64,000 nt of DNA from Streptomyces venezuelae (lineage in GTDB: Bacteria > Actinomycetota > Actinomycetes > Streptomycetales > Streptomycetaceae), in NCBI RefSeq assembly GCF_008642355.1, contig NZ_CP029193.1:4488001-4552000 (forward strand), in the 5' to 3' direction. Position 1 is the first letter of the stretch. Every line of letters begins with the position of its first letter. A program made the translations under genes and the position numbers. This document shows positions 1 to 9,300 of this stretch, one piece after another. The notes beneath the pieces were generated by a model. That model had not been told where the DNA came from, made no database searches, and saw only the letters and a list, made by a program, of their open reading frames with translations.

Positions 1-494
1 AGGAGACGGGGCTCGACGACAACTCGGCCGACCTGATCAGCATGGCGTCCTCCTTCCACTGGGTGGACTTCGAGGTGGGCACCGCCGAGTTCTGCCGCGT
101 CCTGCGGCCCGGCGGCTGGTTCGTCGCGCTCTACAACCCGCGGCTGATCGAGGTCAATCCGGTCCTCGTGGACATCGAGAACGAGCTCAAGCGCCTGATG
201 GGCGAGCGCAAGCGGATCACCTCGGCCCACCCGCAGATGATCAAGGAGCTGTCGGACAAGTTCAACGCCAGCCCGCGCTTCGACGACGTCGTCGTCCTGG
301 AGGGCCGGCACTCCGTCGAGCAGACCGTCGACCACTACATCGGCCTGTGGCAGTCGGTGAACGACGTGCGGGTCCAGCTCGGCGACGCCAAGTTCGAGCA
401 GTTCCTCGACTACATCCGCGAGCGCCTCGCGGACGCGGACAAGCTCGAGGTCACCTACCTGACCAGGGCGGTCGCGGCCCGCGCCAAGAAGTGA
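1..494 (+). CDS. class I SAM-dependent methyltransferase, C-terminal part (cut by window start)
   Basis: The reading frame is open back to the window edge (first full codon at 3), so the gene starts outside the window and only about 163 C-terminal residues are seen. The visible part has the SSFHWVD segment that follows motif II in UbiE-like methyltransferases, and the LRPGG turn of motif III (RVLRPGGWFVALYNP). The SAM-binding glycine loop must lie upstream. The ATG at 42 is internal, inside the conserved SSFHWVD block. The substrate cannot be told. The sulfotransferase gene follows after 40 bp on the same strand, so the two may share a transcript and act on the same metabolite; that is inference. 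Confidence 0.85.
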   Translation, partial: ETGLDDNSADLISMASSFHWVDFEVGTAEFCRVLRPGGWFVALYNPRLIEVNPVLVDIENELKRLMGERKRITSAHPQMIKELSDKFNASPRFDDVVVLEGRHSVEQTVDHYIGLWQSVNDVRVQLGDAKFEQFLDYIRERLADADKLEVTYLTRAVAARAKK

Positions 495-534
495 CCGGCG
501 AGCGACAGGACTGACGAGAGACAGGACTTCTGAC

Positions 535-1440
535 ATGACCGAGGACTCCGCCCGGGAACTGCGCCCGGACGAGCTGGCGCGGCGCAGCGCGCGCCTGCTG
601 GGCGAGGACGACATCGTCGTGGCCGGTGACCCGGGTTCCGGGCAGGCGCTCGTGGCCAACATCGTGTTCGAGCTCGGCTTCGACTACCTCGACCCGTATG
701 TCGAGTCGCCCAACGAGGCGGACGGCGCGTCGCAGTCGGTGGAGAGCCGTCTCGACTACTACCGGCAGCGTCTCGCGGCCACGTCCGAGAAGAGCCAGGC
801 CGCTCTGGACCGGGCGGCGAGCGGCGCCGTCGCCAAGAGGTTCATCAAGACGCACTTCTACCCCGAGGTGTTCGCCGAGTCCTCGGTGAACTCCGCGATC
901 CTGGTGGTGCGGGACCCGCGCGACACCATCTACTCGTCGTACAAGTGGTTCTCGTCCTTCGGCGGCTCCTGGATACCGGACGCCGCGGACATGATCGGGA
1001 AGCTCACCTACCCCGACTTCCTCGACCGCGTCAGGCTCGGGGACGGGGAGCCCTCGATCCCCGGCTGGGCCCGCTTCTACCGGAGCTGGCTGGAGGCGGC
1101 GCCGGACTTCTCGAAGTTCGCCGTCGTACGGTTCGAGGACCTGAAGTCCCACCCCGTGGGCGCCATCACCGCGATGCTGGCGGCGCTGGGGCTCGCGGTG
1201 CCGCCGGAGGTCGTCGAGCAGGCCGCCGAACGCAGCTCGTTCAAGGCGATGCGGGCCCGTGAGGACGCGGCGTCCGCGGGCGAGGACGACACCACGAAGA
1301 ACGCGCGCATCATGCGGCGCGGTCAGGTGGGCGAGTGGCGCGAGTGGATCGGGGAGGGCGACCTGGCGGAACGCTTCGCCCACCCGGGTCTGGTCGCCAC
1401 GGCGGCGCGGTTCGGGTACGACGCGACGCCGACGAAGTAG
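535..1440 (+). CDS. sulfotransferase domain protein (PAPS-dependent)
   Basis: A 301-residue cytosolic protein with the layout of PAPS-dependent sulfotransferases. GDPGSGQ (residues 31-37) sits where the 5'-phosphosulfate-binding loop is expected, KTHFYPE (105-111) matches the KTH substrate/PAPS block, and VVRDPRDTIYSSYKWF (about 123-138) is the 3'-phosphate-binding motif with its Arg and Ser. The late VRFEDLKSHP segment is also typical. The start is set by AGGA about 10 nt upstream of ATG 535. The phosphosulfate loop is less canonical than the usual PKSGTTW form, so substrate class is uncertain. It follows a methyltransferase gene and ends in a strong hairpin at 1463-1497, which closes the unit. 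Confidence 0.85.
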   Translation: MTEDSARELRPDELARRSARLLGEDDIVVAGDPGSGQALVANIVFELGFDYLDPYVESPNEADGASQSVESRLDYYRQRLAATSEKSQAALDRAASGAVAKRFIKTHFYPEVFAESSVNSAILVVRDPRDTIYSSYKWFSSFGGSWIPDAADMIGKLTYPDFLDRVRLGDGEPSIPGWARFYRSWLEAAPDFSKFAVVRFEDLKSHPVGAITAMLAALGLAVPPEVVEQAAERSSFKAMRAREDAASAGEDDTTKNARIMRRGQVGEWREWIGEGDLAERFAHPGLVATAARFGYDATPTK

Positions 1441-1462
1441 CCGCGTACGCGCGAGCAGTGGA

Positions 1463-1497
1463 GAGGGCCGGGTCATCCGTCACGTGACCCGGCCCTC
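1463..1497 (+). terminator. rho-independent-like hairpin after the sulfotransferase gene
   Basis: A perfect 13-bp stem (1463-1475 with 1485-1497) and a 9-nt loop lie 23 bp past the stop codon. There is no U-tract, as is common in high-GC actinomycetes. Confidence 0.8.
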
Positions 1498-1571
1498 CGC
1501 CGCTCTGCTGTCCGGCGCGGGAGAGGCAGCCTCCGCGGTTATGACGGCCACCGGGTGGGGAGCGATCGACC

Positions 1572-2120
1572 ATGGTCGAGAAAGTGCTGACAGCTGAGGA
1601 GGTCGCCGCCCGGCACGGGCTGCGGCCGCTGCCGGTGGAGGGCGGACTGTACCGGCGGACCTGGGCGGGACCACCCGACGCGTCCGGGCGCCCCGCGGGC
1701 TCGGCGATCATCGTGCTCCTGACGACCGCCCCCGGCGACTTCTCCGCCCTGCACCGCCTGCCGACCGACGAGGTCTGGCACTTCTACGAGGGCGACGCAC
1801 TGGAGTTGCTCCTCCTCGCCCCCGACGGCAGCGACCGCACGGCCGTCCTGGGGCCCGGGGGCGCCGTGCAGCTGGTCGTCCCCGCGGGCACGTGGATGGG
1901 CGCGCACGTCCCGGTCGGCGGCGGGCCGCACGGCTGGGCGCTGTTCGGGACGACCATGGCACCCGGTTTCGTCGAGGAGGATTACGAGGGCGGGGACGCG
2001 GAGGAGCTGAGTGCGCGGTATCCGGGGCGGGCCGGGCTCATCCGGCGGCTGTGCCGGGCGGGGGAGCCGCTGCGGATGACTTCGGGTGACGACAAGGAGG
2101 GTGCCGGACGTGGTGAGTGA
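1572..2120 (+). CDS. cupin-family protein (DUF985 type)
   Basis: A 182-residue single-domain cupin of the DUF985/YML079w-like family. Signs are the LHRLPTDEVWHFYEGDALEL segment (about residues 57-76), the GPGGAVQLVVPAGTWMGA strand pair, and the closing WALFGTTMAPGFVEEDYE block. Members are small beta-barrels of mostly unknown activity, some related to sugar epimerase-like folds; the reaction cannot be named here. ATG 1572 has a purine-rich GGGGAG upstream. The stop overlaps the probable start of the SDR gene, so the two are translationally coupled and probably work on related substrates. Confidence 0.8.
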   Translation: MVEKVLTAEEVAARHGLRPLPVEGGLYRRTWAGPPDASGRPAGSAIIVLLTTAPGDFSALHRLPTDEVWHFYEGDALELLLLAPDGSDRTAVLGPGGAVQLVVPAGTWMGAHVPVGGGPHGWALFGTTMAPGFVEEDYEGGDAEELSARYPGRAGLIRRLCRAGEPLRMTSGDDKEGAGRGE

Positions 2121-2907
2121 GGCGGGTTCGCCGCGGGACGAGACGCTGCCCTGGCTGGGCGGCCGGGTCGCGCTGGTCACCGGGGCCAGCGGGGGGATCG
2201 GCGCCGGGATCGCCCGGCGGTTCGCGCAGGCGGGCGCGGCGGTCGTCGTGCACTACCGGCGGGGCAAGGAGCGGGCCGAGGAGGTGGCCGGGGGGATCGT
2301 CGCGGCGGGCGGTGACGCCGTCGCCGTACCGGCGGACCTCACGCGTGAGGAGGAGTGCCACCGCCTGGTAGAGGAGGCGCGGGCCTGGCGGGGACGGCTC
2401 GACGCGCTGGTCAACAACGCCGGGATCCAGCCCTTGCAGGAACTGGCCGGCATGTCGGCGGCGGACTGGCGTGAGCTGTCCGAGGCGAACGTGACGAGTG
2501 CGTTCTGCTGCACGCAGGCGGCCGCGGAGGTCATGGGGGAGCAGGACGGCGGCGGTACGGTCACGCAGATCGCGTCCATCGAGGGCTCGCACCCGGCACC
2601 CGGTCACGCGCACTACAGCGCGTCCAAGGCCGCCCTGATCATGTTCGCCCGCTCCGCCGCCCTGGAGTACGGACCGCGCGGCATCCGCGTCAACAGTGTC
2701 TCGCCGGGCCTCATCGACCGGCCGGGACTCGCGGGGGACTGGCCCGAGGGCGTGGAGCGGTGGGGCAGGGCGGCACCGCTCGGCAGGCTCGGCACGCCGG
2801 AGGACATCGGCAGCGCGTGCGTGTTCCTCGCCTCGGACGCGGCGTCCTGGATCACGGGGACGGATCTGGTGGTGGACGGAGGGGTGGGGGCGCGGCCGAC
2901 CTGGTAG
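2110..2907 (+). CDS. short-chain dehydrogenase/reductase (SDR)
   Basis: Classical SDR of about 265 residues. The Rossmann loop TGASGGIG (residues 24-31), the NNAG motif, the catalytic Ser in the QIASIEGS strand, and YSASK (Tyr169, Lys173) are all present, followed by the SPGLI segment. It should be an NAD(P)(H)-dependent oxidoreductase; FabG-like sequence character (closing GTDLVVDGG) fits a 3-ketoacyl or sugar substrate but does not prove it. The frame opens at GTG 2086, but AAGGAGG at 2094-2100 sits 9 nt before GTG 2110, which I take as the start. It overlaps the cupin gene by 11 nt. Confidence 0.9.
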   Translation: MVSEAGSPRDETLPWLGGRVALVTGASGGIGAGIARRFAQAGAAVVVHYRRGKERAEEVAGGIVAAGGDAVAVPADLTREEECHRLVEEARAWRGRLDALVNNAGIQPLQELAGMSAADWRELSEANVTSAFCCTQAAAEVMGEQDGGGTVTQIASIEGSHPAPGHAHYSASKAALIMFARSAALEYGPRGIRVNSVSPGLIDRPGLAGDWPEGVERWGRAAPLGRLGTPEDIGSACVFLASDAASWITGTDLVVDGGVGARPTW

Positions 2908-3106
2908 CGCGGGCGCGTGCGGCGTGCGCAGGGCCGTGCGTGTTCGTACGTCTCGCGGTGCAGGGCGCGTCCCGCGGTGTCGGGGCGAAAAGGGCCTGGC
3001 GCGGGCCGGGGCAGCCTCGCAGCAACTTGTGAGGATCCTGTCAGGCCGCCGTCGCGATCCCATTTGCCCCACCGGAATCCGTCGGGCCGTGCCTATCCTC
3101 GACGCC

Positions 3107-3937
3107 ATGTGCGCTTTTGTCCTGGTCGCGGAGGACGACGAGAAACAGGCCGAGCTGGTCCGCCGCTACCTGGAACGCGAGGGCCACGAGGTCGCCGTCG
3201 TCCACGACGGGTCAGCCGCCCTCGCCGAGGTGCGGCGCAGGCTGCCGGACCTGCTGATCCTCGACGTGATGATGCCGGGCACCGACGGCCTCGAAGTCAC
3301 CCGCTTCCTCCGGGACGGCAACGGTCCCGCCGAGCTGACCCGCCTCCCGGTCCTGATGCTGACCGCCCGCACCACCGAGGACGACCTCCTCGTGGGCCTC
3401 GACACGGGCGCCGACGACTACCTCACCAAGCCGTACAGTCCCCGCGAACTCATGGCCCGGGTCCGGACCCTGCTGCGCCGCGCGGGCGGCATCCACCCGC
3501 CGCTGCCCGGCACCGACCGGCGGATCCTGCGGGTCGGCGGCCTCGTCGTCGACCCGCTGCGGCACGAGGTGACGGTCGACGGGCGGCACGTCGACTGCAC
3601 GCCGGGCGAGTTCGACCTGCTCACCGCCCTCGCGGAGGAGCCGGACCGGGTCTTCACGCGCCCGCAGCTCCTCGACCGGATCCACGGGTCGTCGGGTTAC
3701 ATATCCGCGCGCACGGTCGACGTGCACGTGCTGAACCTCCGCAAGAAGATCGAGTCCGACCCGCGGCGTCCCGACCGTCTTCTGACGGTGTTCGGGGTGG
3801 GGTACAAGCTGGCGGGGTCGGGCGCGGGCGCGGGTGCGGGCGCGGGTGCAGGTGTGGACGCTGGTGCTGGTGCTGGTGCTGGTGCTGGTGTCGTTGCGGG
3901 TGCCGGCCCCGGCGCGGGGGCGACGCGTGGCGCGTGA
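3107..3937 (+). CDS. OmpR/PhoB-family response regulator with Gly-Ala tail
   Basis: A two-component response regulator of 276 residues. The receiver domain has the acidic pair at 10-11, phospho-acceptor Asp53 (LLILDVMMPG) and the conserved Lys in DDYLTKPY. The C-terminal winged helix (about 135-225) ends with the TVFGVGYKL block. It is unusual in continuing for about 40 residues of almost pure Gly-Ala repeat, encoded by tandem GCTGGT and GCGGGT units that run into the kinase start. ATG 3107 lacks a Shine-Dalgarno site; a TATCCT hexamer 7 nt upstream would suit a leaderless transcript. It is coupled to the kinase gene by an 11-nt overlap. Confidence 0.9.
   Translation: MCAFVLVAEDDEKQAELVRRYLEREGHEVAVVHDGSAALAEVRRRLPDLLILDVMMPGTDGLEVTRFLRDGNGPAELTRLPVLMLTARTTEDDLLVGLDTGADDYLTKPYSPRELMARVRTLLRRAGGIHPPLPGTDRRILRVGGLVVDPLRHEVTVDGRHVDCTPGEFDLLTALAEEPDRVFTRPQLLDRIHGSSGYISARTVDVHVLNLRKKIESDPRRPDRLLTVFGVGYKLAGSGAGAGAGAGAGVDAGAGAGAGAGVVAGAGPGAGATRGA
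3819..3900 (+). repeat. GC-rich hexanucleotide tandem repeats at the regulator/kinase junction
   Basis: Units of GCGGGT/GCGGGC are followed by five perfect GCTGGT copies at 3860-3889. In the regulator frame they encode (Ala-Gly)n; in the +1 frame used by the kinase they encode (Leu-Val)n. Such repeats are prone to slippage. Confidence 0.85.
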
Positions 3938-6008
3938 CGTTCCGCTGCGCAAGAGCCTCCTGGCCCGGCTGCTCGCCGTATCCGTCCTGGTCTCCATCGG
4001 CTCCATCGCCGCCACCGCGTGGCTCGCGGCGCAGACCACGTCCGGCGCGCTGCGGCAGGAACAGGGACAGGTTCTCGCCGACGACGCCCGTATCTACGAC
4101 AGGCTCCTGGGCGTCGGCGCGACCTCCCCGCAGTGGCGTGGCGCCGACGGGGCCGTCCGCGAACTGTCCCGGCAGACCGGCCGCCGCATCGCCCTCACCA
4201 CGCAGGAACGCAAGGTCATCGCGGACTCGGCGGCCCCGCGGGGACGGGGCGGCGCCGAAAAGGAAGGGGGTTCGGGCAGCCCCGCGTCATCCGCCGGAGG
4301 CAAGGCCGGGCGAGACCTGAAGAACACCCCTGAAGCCACCGACACCCCCCAAGCCGACGCCAAGTCCGCCGCGCCCCTCCCCCCGACCGCCTCCGCCGTC
4401 CTGGACCCGCTCTCCGTCGACAGCGCGCTCGCCCCGGGTCGTACGGACGAGACCGCGGCGGACGAAGGCACCGCCGGCGCCGCCGACCGCATCGACCCGC
4501 GGGCGGTCGGCCCGTACCGGCTCACCAAAACGGAGCGTACGCGCCTGAAGGACGCCGCCGACCGGCGCGCGGCCTGCCTCACGGACCTCGGCATGACTCC
4601 GCGGGTCGTCGTCGGACCCGGCGGCCGCCCCACCGTCCGCCTCGACCACGACCCGGGCGAATTCCTGCGCTCCCAGTGCCGTACGCCTCCTCTGGAGATG
4701 CCCACCGAGACCGAGCAGAAGGCCCTCAAGAAGCTCAACGCCCTGACCGGCGCCTGTCTGAAGCGGCAGGGCCTCGACCCCGTGCCGGTCGGCCTCGACC
4801 TGGAGGGGCGGGGCGGTCCGAAGCCGGTCGCCGCCTCCGTACCGTCGATGCCGGTGGCGGAGCGCGCCGTACCCGACGTACCCGGCGAGCCCGACAGCGG
4901 TGTCCGGCCCGGTGGCGAGCCCACGGCGATCCGGCCGGGCGCCGGGTCCGTCGGTCCGGAGTCCACCACCGCCGCCACCGCGTCCTGCGTCGACACCGCG
5001 CGCCGCGAACAGCTCGGCCCCTACGTCTCGTCGCCCGCGCTCCTCTTCATCACCAGCTCCGACGGCACCCGGAGCGCCCCGGCCTTCAGCCTCTCGCGGG
5101 CCAACACCATCCGTCTCGCCGGGCTCGCCGCGGCCGTCCTGGCCGTCACGGTGGCCGTCACGGCGCTGGCCGCGACCCGGCTGACCCGGCCGCTGCGCGC
5201 GCTCACCGCCGCGACACGGCGCATGAAGTCGGGGGAGTCGAGCGAACCGGTCCCGGCGAGAGCCACGCGGTCCGCGGGCGAGATCAGCCAACTCGCCGAG
5301 GCCTTCAACGACATGGCGGCCCACCGCACGGCCCTGGAGGAACAGCGGAAGGCCATGGTCAGCGACGTGGCCCACGAGCTGCGTACGCCGCTGTCCAACA
5401 TCCGCGGCTGGCTGGAGGCGGCGGAGGACGGGGTCGTCGACACCGACCCCGAACTGGTCACCTCGCTCCTCGAAGAGGCGTTGCTGCTCCAGCACATCGT
5501 CGACGACCTCCAGGATCTGGCGGCCGCCGACGCCGGAACGCTCCGGCTGCACCGCGAGCCGGTGCGGGCCGCCGAGATCGCCGACCAGGTGGCGGCGGCG
5601 CACCAGGCGCGCGCGGACGGGGCGGGGGTACGGCTCCGGGCCACGGCGTTCGGCGACCCGTGGGTGACCGCCGATCCGCTGCGGCTGCGGCAGGCGATCG
5701 GCAACCTCGTCTCCAACGCCGTCCGTCACACCCCGGAGGGCGGCAGCGTCCGCATCAGCTGCCGTACGACGCCGGAGGCGGTGCTGATCGAGGTCGCCGA
5801 CACGGGTACGGGAATCGCGGCCGCCGACCTTCCGCACGTCTTCGACCGCTTCTGGCGGGCGGACAAGTCGCGGACGCGGGCGACGGGTGGCAGCGGGCTG
5901 GGGCTGTCGATCGTGCGGAAACTGGTGGAGGCGCACGACGGAGCGGTGTCGGCGCAGAGCGTCCCGGGGAAGGGCTCGCTGTTCACGGTGCGGCTGCCGG
6001 TGGGGTGA
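3927..6008 (+). CDS. membrane sensor histidine kinase (HAMP-HisKA-HATPase)
   Basis: Partner kinase of the preceding regulator, 693 residues from GTG 3927. TM1 lies at about 11-33, then a long extracytoplasmic sensor (about 34-390), TM2 at about 393-418, HAMP, HisKA with the phospho-acceptor His in DVAHELRTPLSN (about 482), and an HATPase domain with N box NLVSNAVRHTP, G1 VADTGTGIA, F box DRFWRADKSR and G2 GGSGLGLSIV. The sensor region is Pro/Ala-rich and has four cysteines, two of them in similar ACLTDLGM and ACLKRQGL contexts. The frame is open back to 3834, which would add a Leu-Val-rich second hydrophobic stretch; I prefer 3927 since it gives standard topology, but no strong ribosome site decides it. 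Confidence 0.9.
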   Translation: MARDVPLRKSLLARLLAVSVLVSIGSIAATAWLAAQTTSGALRQEQGQVLADDARIYDRLLGVGATSPQWRGADGAVRELSRQTGRRIALTTQERKVIADSAAPRGRGGAEKEGGSGSPASSAGGKAGRDLKNTPEATDTPQADAKSAAPLPPTASAVLDPLSVDSALAPGRTDETAADEGTAGAADRIDPRAVGPYRLTKTERTRLKDAADRRAACLTDLGMTPRVVVGPGGRPTVRLDHDPGEFLRSQCRTPPLEMPTETEQKALKKLNALTGACLKRQGLDPVPVGLDLEGRGGPKPVAASVPSMPVAERAVPDVPGEPDSGVRPGGEPTAIRPGAGSVGPESTTAATASCVDTARREQLGPYVSSPALLFITSSDGTRSAPAFSLSRANTIRLAGLAAAVLAVTVAVTALAATRLTRPLRALTAATRRMKSGESSEPVPARATRSAGEISQLAEAFNDMAAHRTALEEQRKAMVSDVAHELRTPLSNIRGWLEAAEDGVVDTDPELVTSLLEEALLLQHIVDDLQDLAAADAGTLRLHREPVRAAEIADQVAAAHQARADGAGVRLRATAFGDPWVTADPLRLRQAIGNLVSNAVRHTPEGGSVRISCRTTPEAVLIEVADTGTGIAAADLPHVFDRFWRADKSRTRATGGSGLGLSIVRKLVEAHDGAVSAQSVPGKGSLFTVRLPVG

Positions 6009-6076
6009 GGGCGGGCACGCGGGAGTGGTGGGGCGTGGTGGGGAGCACGTGGTGACCGCGTGCAGGGCAGGGCGAA

Positions 6077-6109
6077 AGCCCCGGTCGGTCACCTCCGCCG
6101 ACCGGGGCT
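6077..6109 (+). terminator. hairpin terminator after the kinase gene
   Basis: A 12-bp perfect stem (6077-6088 with 6098-6109), loop of 9 nt, followed by a short CTCTCTCT run. It separates the two-component pair from the AfsR-like gene. Confidence 0.8.
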
Positions 6110-6301
6110 CTCTCTGCCCCCGGACCCAGCCGCGGCGGCGACACTCCCCCGAGCAACGCGCTGTGCGCGAGTACCGGCGGGCCAGGTCCGATGAAGAGAT
6201 CACATCAGGCCACGCCAACAGATCGCTAACATGTGGCCAACGGTCCTGCGGTACGGCGCGACCGGGCGCGACACGGCGCGACATGGCACGGGGAGAAGGC
6301 G

Positions 6302-9300
6302 TTGAGCGAGCGGTGCGGACTGCGGTTCGGTCTGCTCGGGGCTCCCGCCGTGTACGACGCGGAGGGCGTGCCGCATCCCGTGCGCAGTGCGAAGGGGCGC
6401 GCGTTGCTGGCCGCGCTCCTCCTCGAACCCGACCGCGTCGTGTCCCTCGGCGCTCTGAAGGACGCCCTGTGGGGCGACTTCCCGCCCGTCTCGGCGCAGG
6501 CGTCCCTCCAGAACCATGTGACGCGGCTGCGGCGGCTCCTGGACGACCCGGGGCGGCTGCACGCGGTTCCGCCGGGGTACCGGCTGCGGGTCGGCGAGGA
6601 CGAGTTGGACGTACGGGTCTTCGAGCGCCTCGTGGCACGGGCGCGGGCGGCGCACGCGGAGCGGGACTGGGCGCGGGTGGCGGAGTGCGCCACGGACGCG
6701 CTCGCGCTGTGGCGCGGCACGCCGTTGAGCGGGCTCCCCGACTCGCTGGACGGCCACCCGCTCGTACCGCGCCTGGAAGAGGCGCGGCTCCTCGCGCTGC
6801 AGTGGCGGTACGACGCCGAACTCGAACTCGGCACGGGGCTGACGGCGCTGGCACCCGAACTCGCGGCGCTGGTCGCGGAGCACCCCCTCCGTGAGGTCTT
6901 CCACCGCCAGCTGATGCTGGTGCTCCACCGCACGGGCCGCCAGGCGGAGGCTCTCGCCGTCCACCGCGAACTCCGCCGCCGCCTGATCGAGGAACTCGGC
7001 ACGGAGCCGGGGGAGGCGGTACGGGAGGCGCACCGGGAGGTGTTGCGGGGGCGGGCGGCTGTGCCTGGGCCTGCGGCTGGAGCTTCTGCGGTGCGGGTGC
7101 CTGCGGCTGGGGCTTCTGCGGTGCGGGTGCCTGCGGCTCGGGTGCCTGCGGTGCGGGTGCCTGTAACTGTCGAGGCGGCGGCGGGGGTTGCGGAGCCTGA
7201 TGCGACGGAGCCGGAAGCGTCTGCTGCTGCCGTGTCGGACGAGTCCACCGTGTCGGACGAGTCCACCGTGTCGGACGAGGCCACGGTGTCGGTCGAGTCC
7301 ACCGGCCCCGCCGAAACCACCGGCCCCGCCGAGATCACCGGCCCGGCACAATTGCCCCCTGCTCCCGCCCACTTCACCGGCCGGGAGGAGGCCGTGCGGG
7401 AGCTGAGGCGCGCCCTGCGCGGCGGGGCACGCGTCGCTGTCGTGTCCGGGATGGCCGGGGTCGGGAAGAGTGCTCTCGCCGTGCACGTCGCGCACGCGTT
7501 GCGCGCGGAGTTCCCGGACGGGCAGCTCTACGTCAACCTGCGCGGCGCCACCCCCGGCATGACCCCGCTCACCCCCTCCCAGGCCCTCGCCACGCTCCTG
7601 CGCGACCTCGGTGCCGAACCCCGGCGTGCCCGGGACGGCGCCGAAGACCCCGCCGCCGCGAGCGCGTTGCTGCGGTCGCTGCTCGCGCCCACCCGCACCC
7701 TCATGGTCCTCGACGACGCCGCCACGGCCGCACAGGTGCGGCCCCTGCTGCCCGCGGGCGACGGGTGCGCGGTCGTGGTCACGAGCCGCTCCCCGCTGAC
7801 CGCCCTCGACGGCGCGGAACGCTTCCCGTTGGAGCCGCTCTCCGACGGGGACAGCGCCGCGCTCCTGCGCGCCGTCTCCGGTCGTGCCGGGCTCGATGCC
7901 GGGCACCCCCTCGTCGAGCTCGCGGGCCGTCTCCCCCTCGCCCTGCGCATCGTCGCCGCCCGCCTCGCCGCCCGGCGTGCCCTCACCCCGGACGCCCTCG
8001 CCGAACTCCTCAAGGTCAGCGGTGGCCGCCTGCACCACCTCGAGTACGACGACCTGAGCGTGCGCCGCTCGCTCGCCGTCGCCCTCGACGCCCTGCGGAC
8101 CTCCGAGCGTGAGACCGACCGCGACGCGGCCCGCGCCCTCGCCCGGATCGGCGCGCTCGACCTCCCCACGTACGGAGTGCCGCTCCTGGCCCGCCTGCTG
8201 GGCACCGACGAACTGCGCGCGGGCGCGGCCCTCGACCGCCTCGTCGACGTCGCCCTCCTCGACGAGACGTCCTACGGCCGCTACACCCCGCACGACCTCG
8301 TACGCGACTTCGCGAGGGAGACGGCGGCGGGCGCGGCCACGGAGACGGGCACGGCGACGGACACGGAGACGGGCAAGGCAATGGAGACGGGGGCGGGCAG
8401 GGGAACCGGCCCCGTAGGGATGGGTACGGGGGCGGGCCTCGTCGAGGAAGCCTTCCGGTGGTACGCGGAGTGCGCCCGCCGCACCCTCCTCGCCATCCTC
8501 CCGGACGGCCTCGACCGCACGGACCGCCTCCGCGGCGTGGACGCCGCGCTGACGCGCCCCGGCCTGCCCGCCCCCGACGAGGGCCCGCCCCTCACCGCCG
8601 AGTCCGCCTTCGCCTGGGGCGACACCGAACTCGCCAACGTCCTCGCCCTCACCGAACGGCACTCCGACTCCGCGGGCCTGCTCCCGGTCCTGGTCCGCTG
8701 TCTCTTCCCGTACCTCCAGCGCCGCGGCCGACTCACCGAACTCGCCGCACTCGGCACGCTCGCCCTGGACGCCGCCCGCCGCCAGGGCGACACCGCCGCC
8801 GAGGCGCAGGCCCTCACTGACGCCGCGGGCGTGCACTTCATGTCCGGCCGCAGCAGCGAGGCGCTGGCCCTGAACGACCAGGCCCTCACCCTCTGGCGCA
8901 CACTCGGCTACGTGTCCTGCGTACGCCGCGGCCTCAACAACCGCGGCCTCCTCCTCGAAGGCCTCGGCCGGCACGCCGAGTCCGCCGAGTCCCTCCACCG
9001 GAGCCTGGACCTCGCCAGGGAACTCGCCGACCCGCTCAGCGAGGCGATCACCCTCAGCCATCTCGGCAACCTGTACGAGCACACGGACGCCCGCGCCGCC
9101 ATCGCCCACCACGAACGCAGCCTCGCCATCGGCGACACCCTCGGGCACGCCGTCGTACGCCAGTCCGCCCACTGCAACATCGGCTACGCCCACCTCACCC
9201 TCGGCGAACCCGCCGCCGCCCTCGGCCACTTCGAGGAGAGCCTGCGACTGCACGGCGAGTACGAGGACTGGCACGGCGCCTCCCAGGCCCGCCTCGGTCT

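Noticed and set aside
2908..3106. GTGAGGATCCT/GTCAGG direct repeat near 3030 as a response-regulator site.
   Set aside because: Only partial similarity between the half-sites and no second example.
4287..6854. An 855-codon open frame on the minus strand across the kinase and AfsR-like genes.
   Set aside because: It is an Arg/Pro/Ala-rich antisense frame of two well-supported genes and shows no domain.
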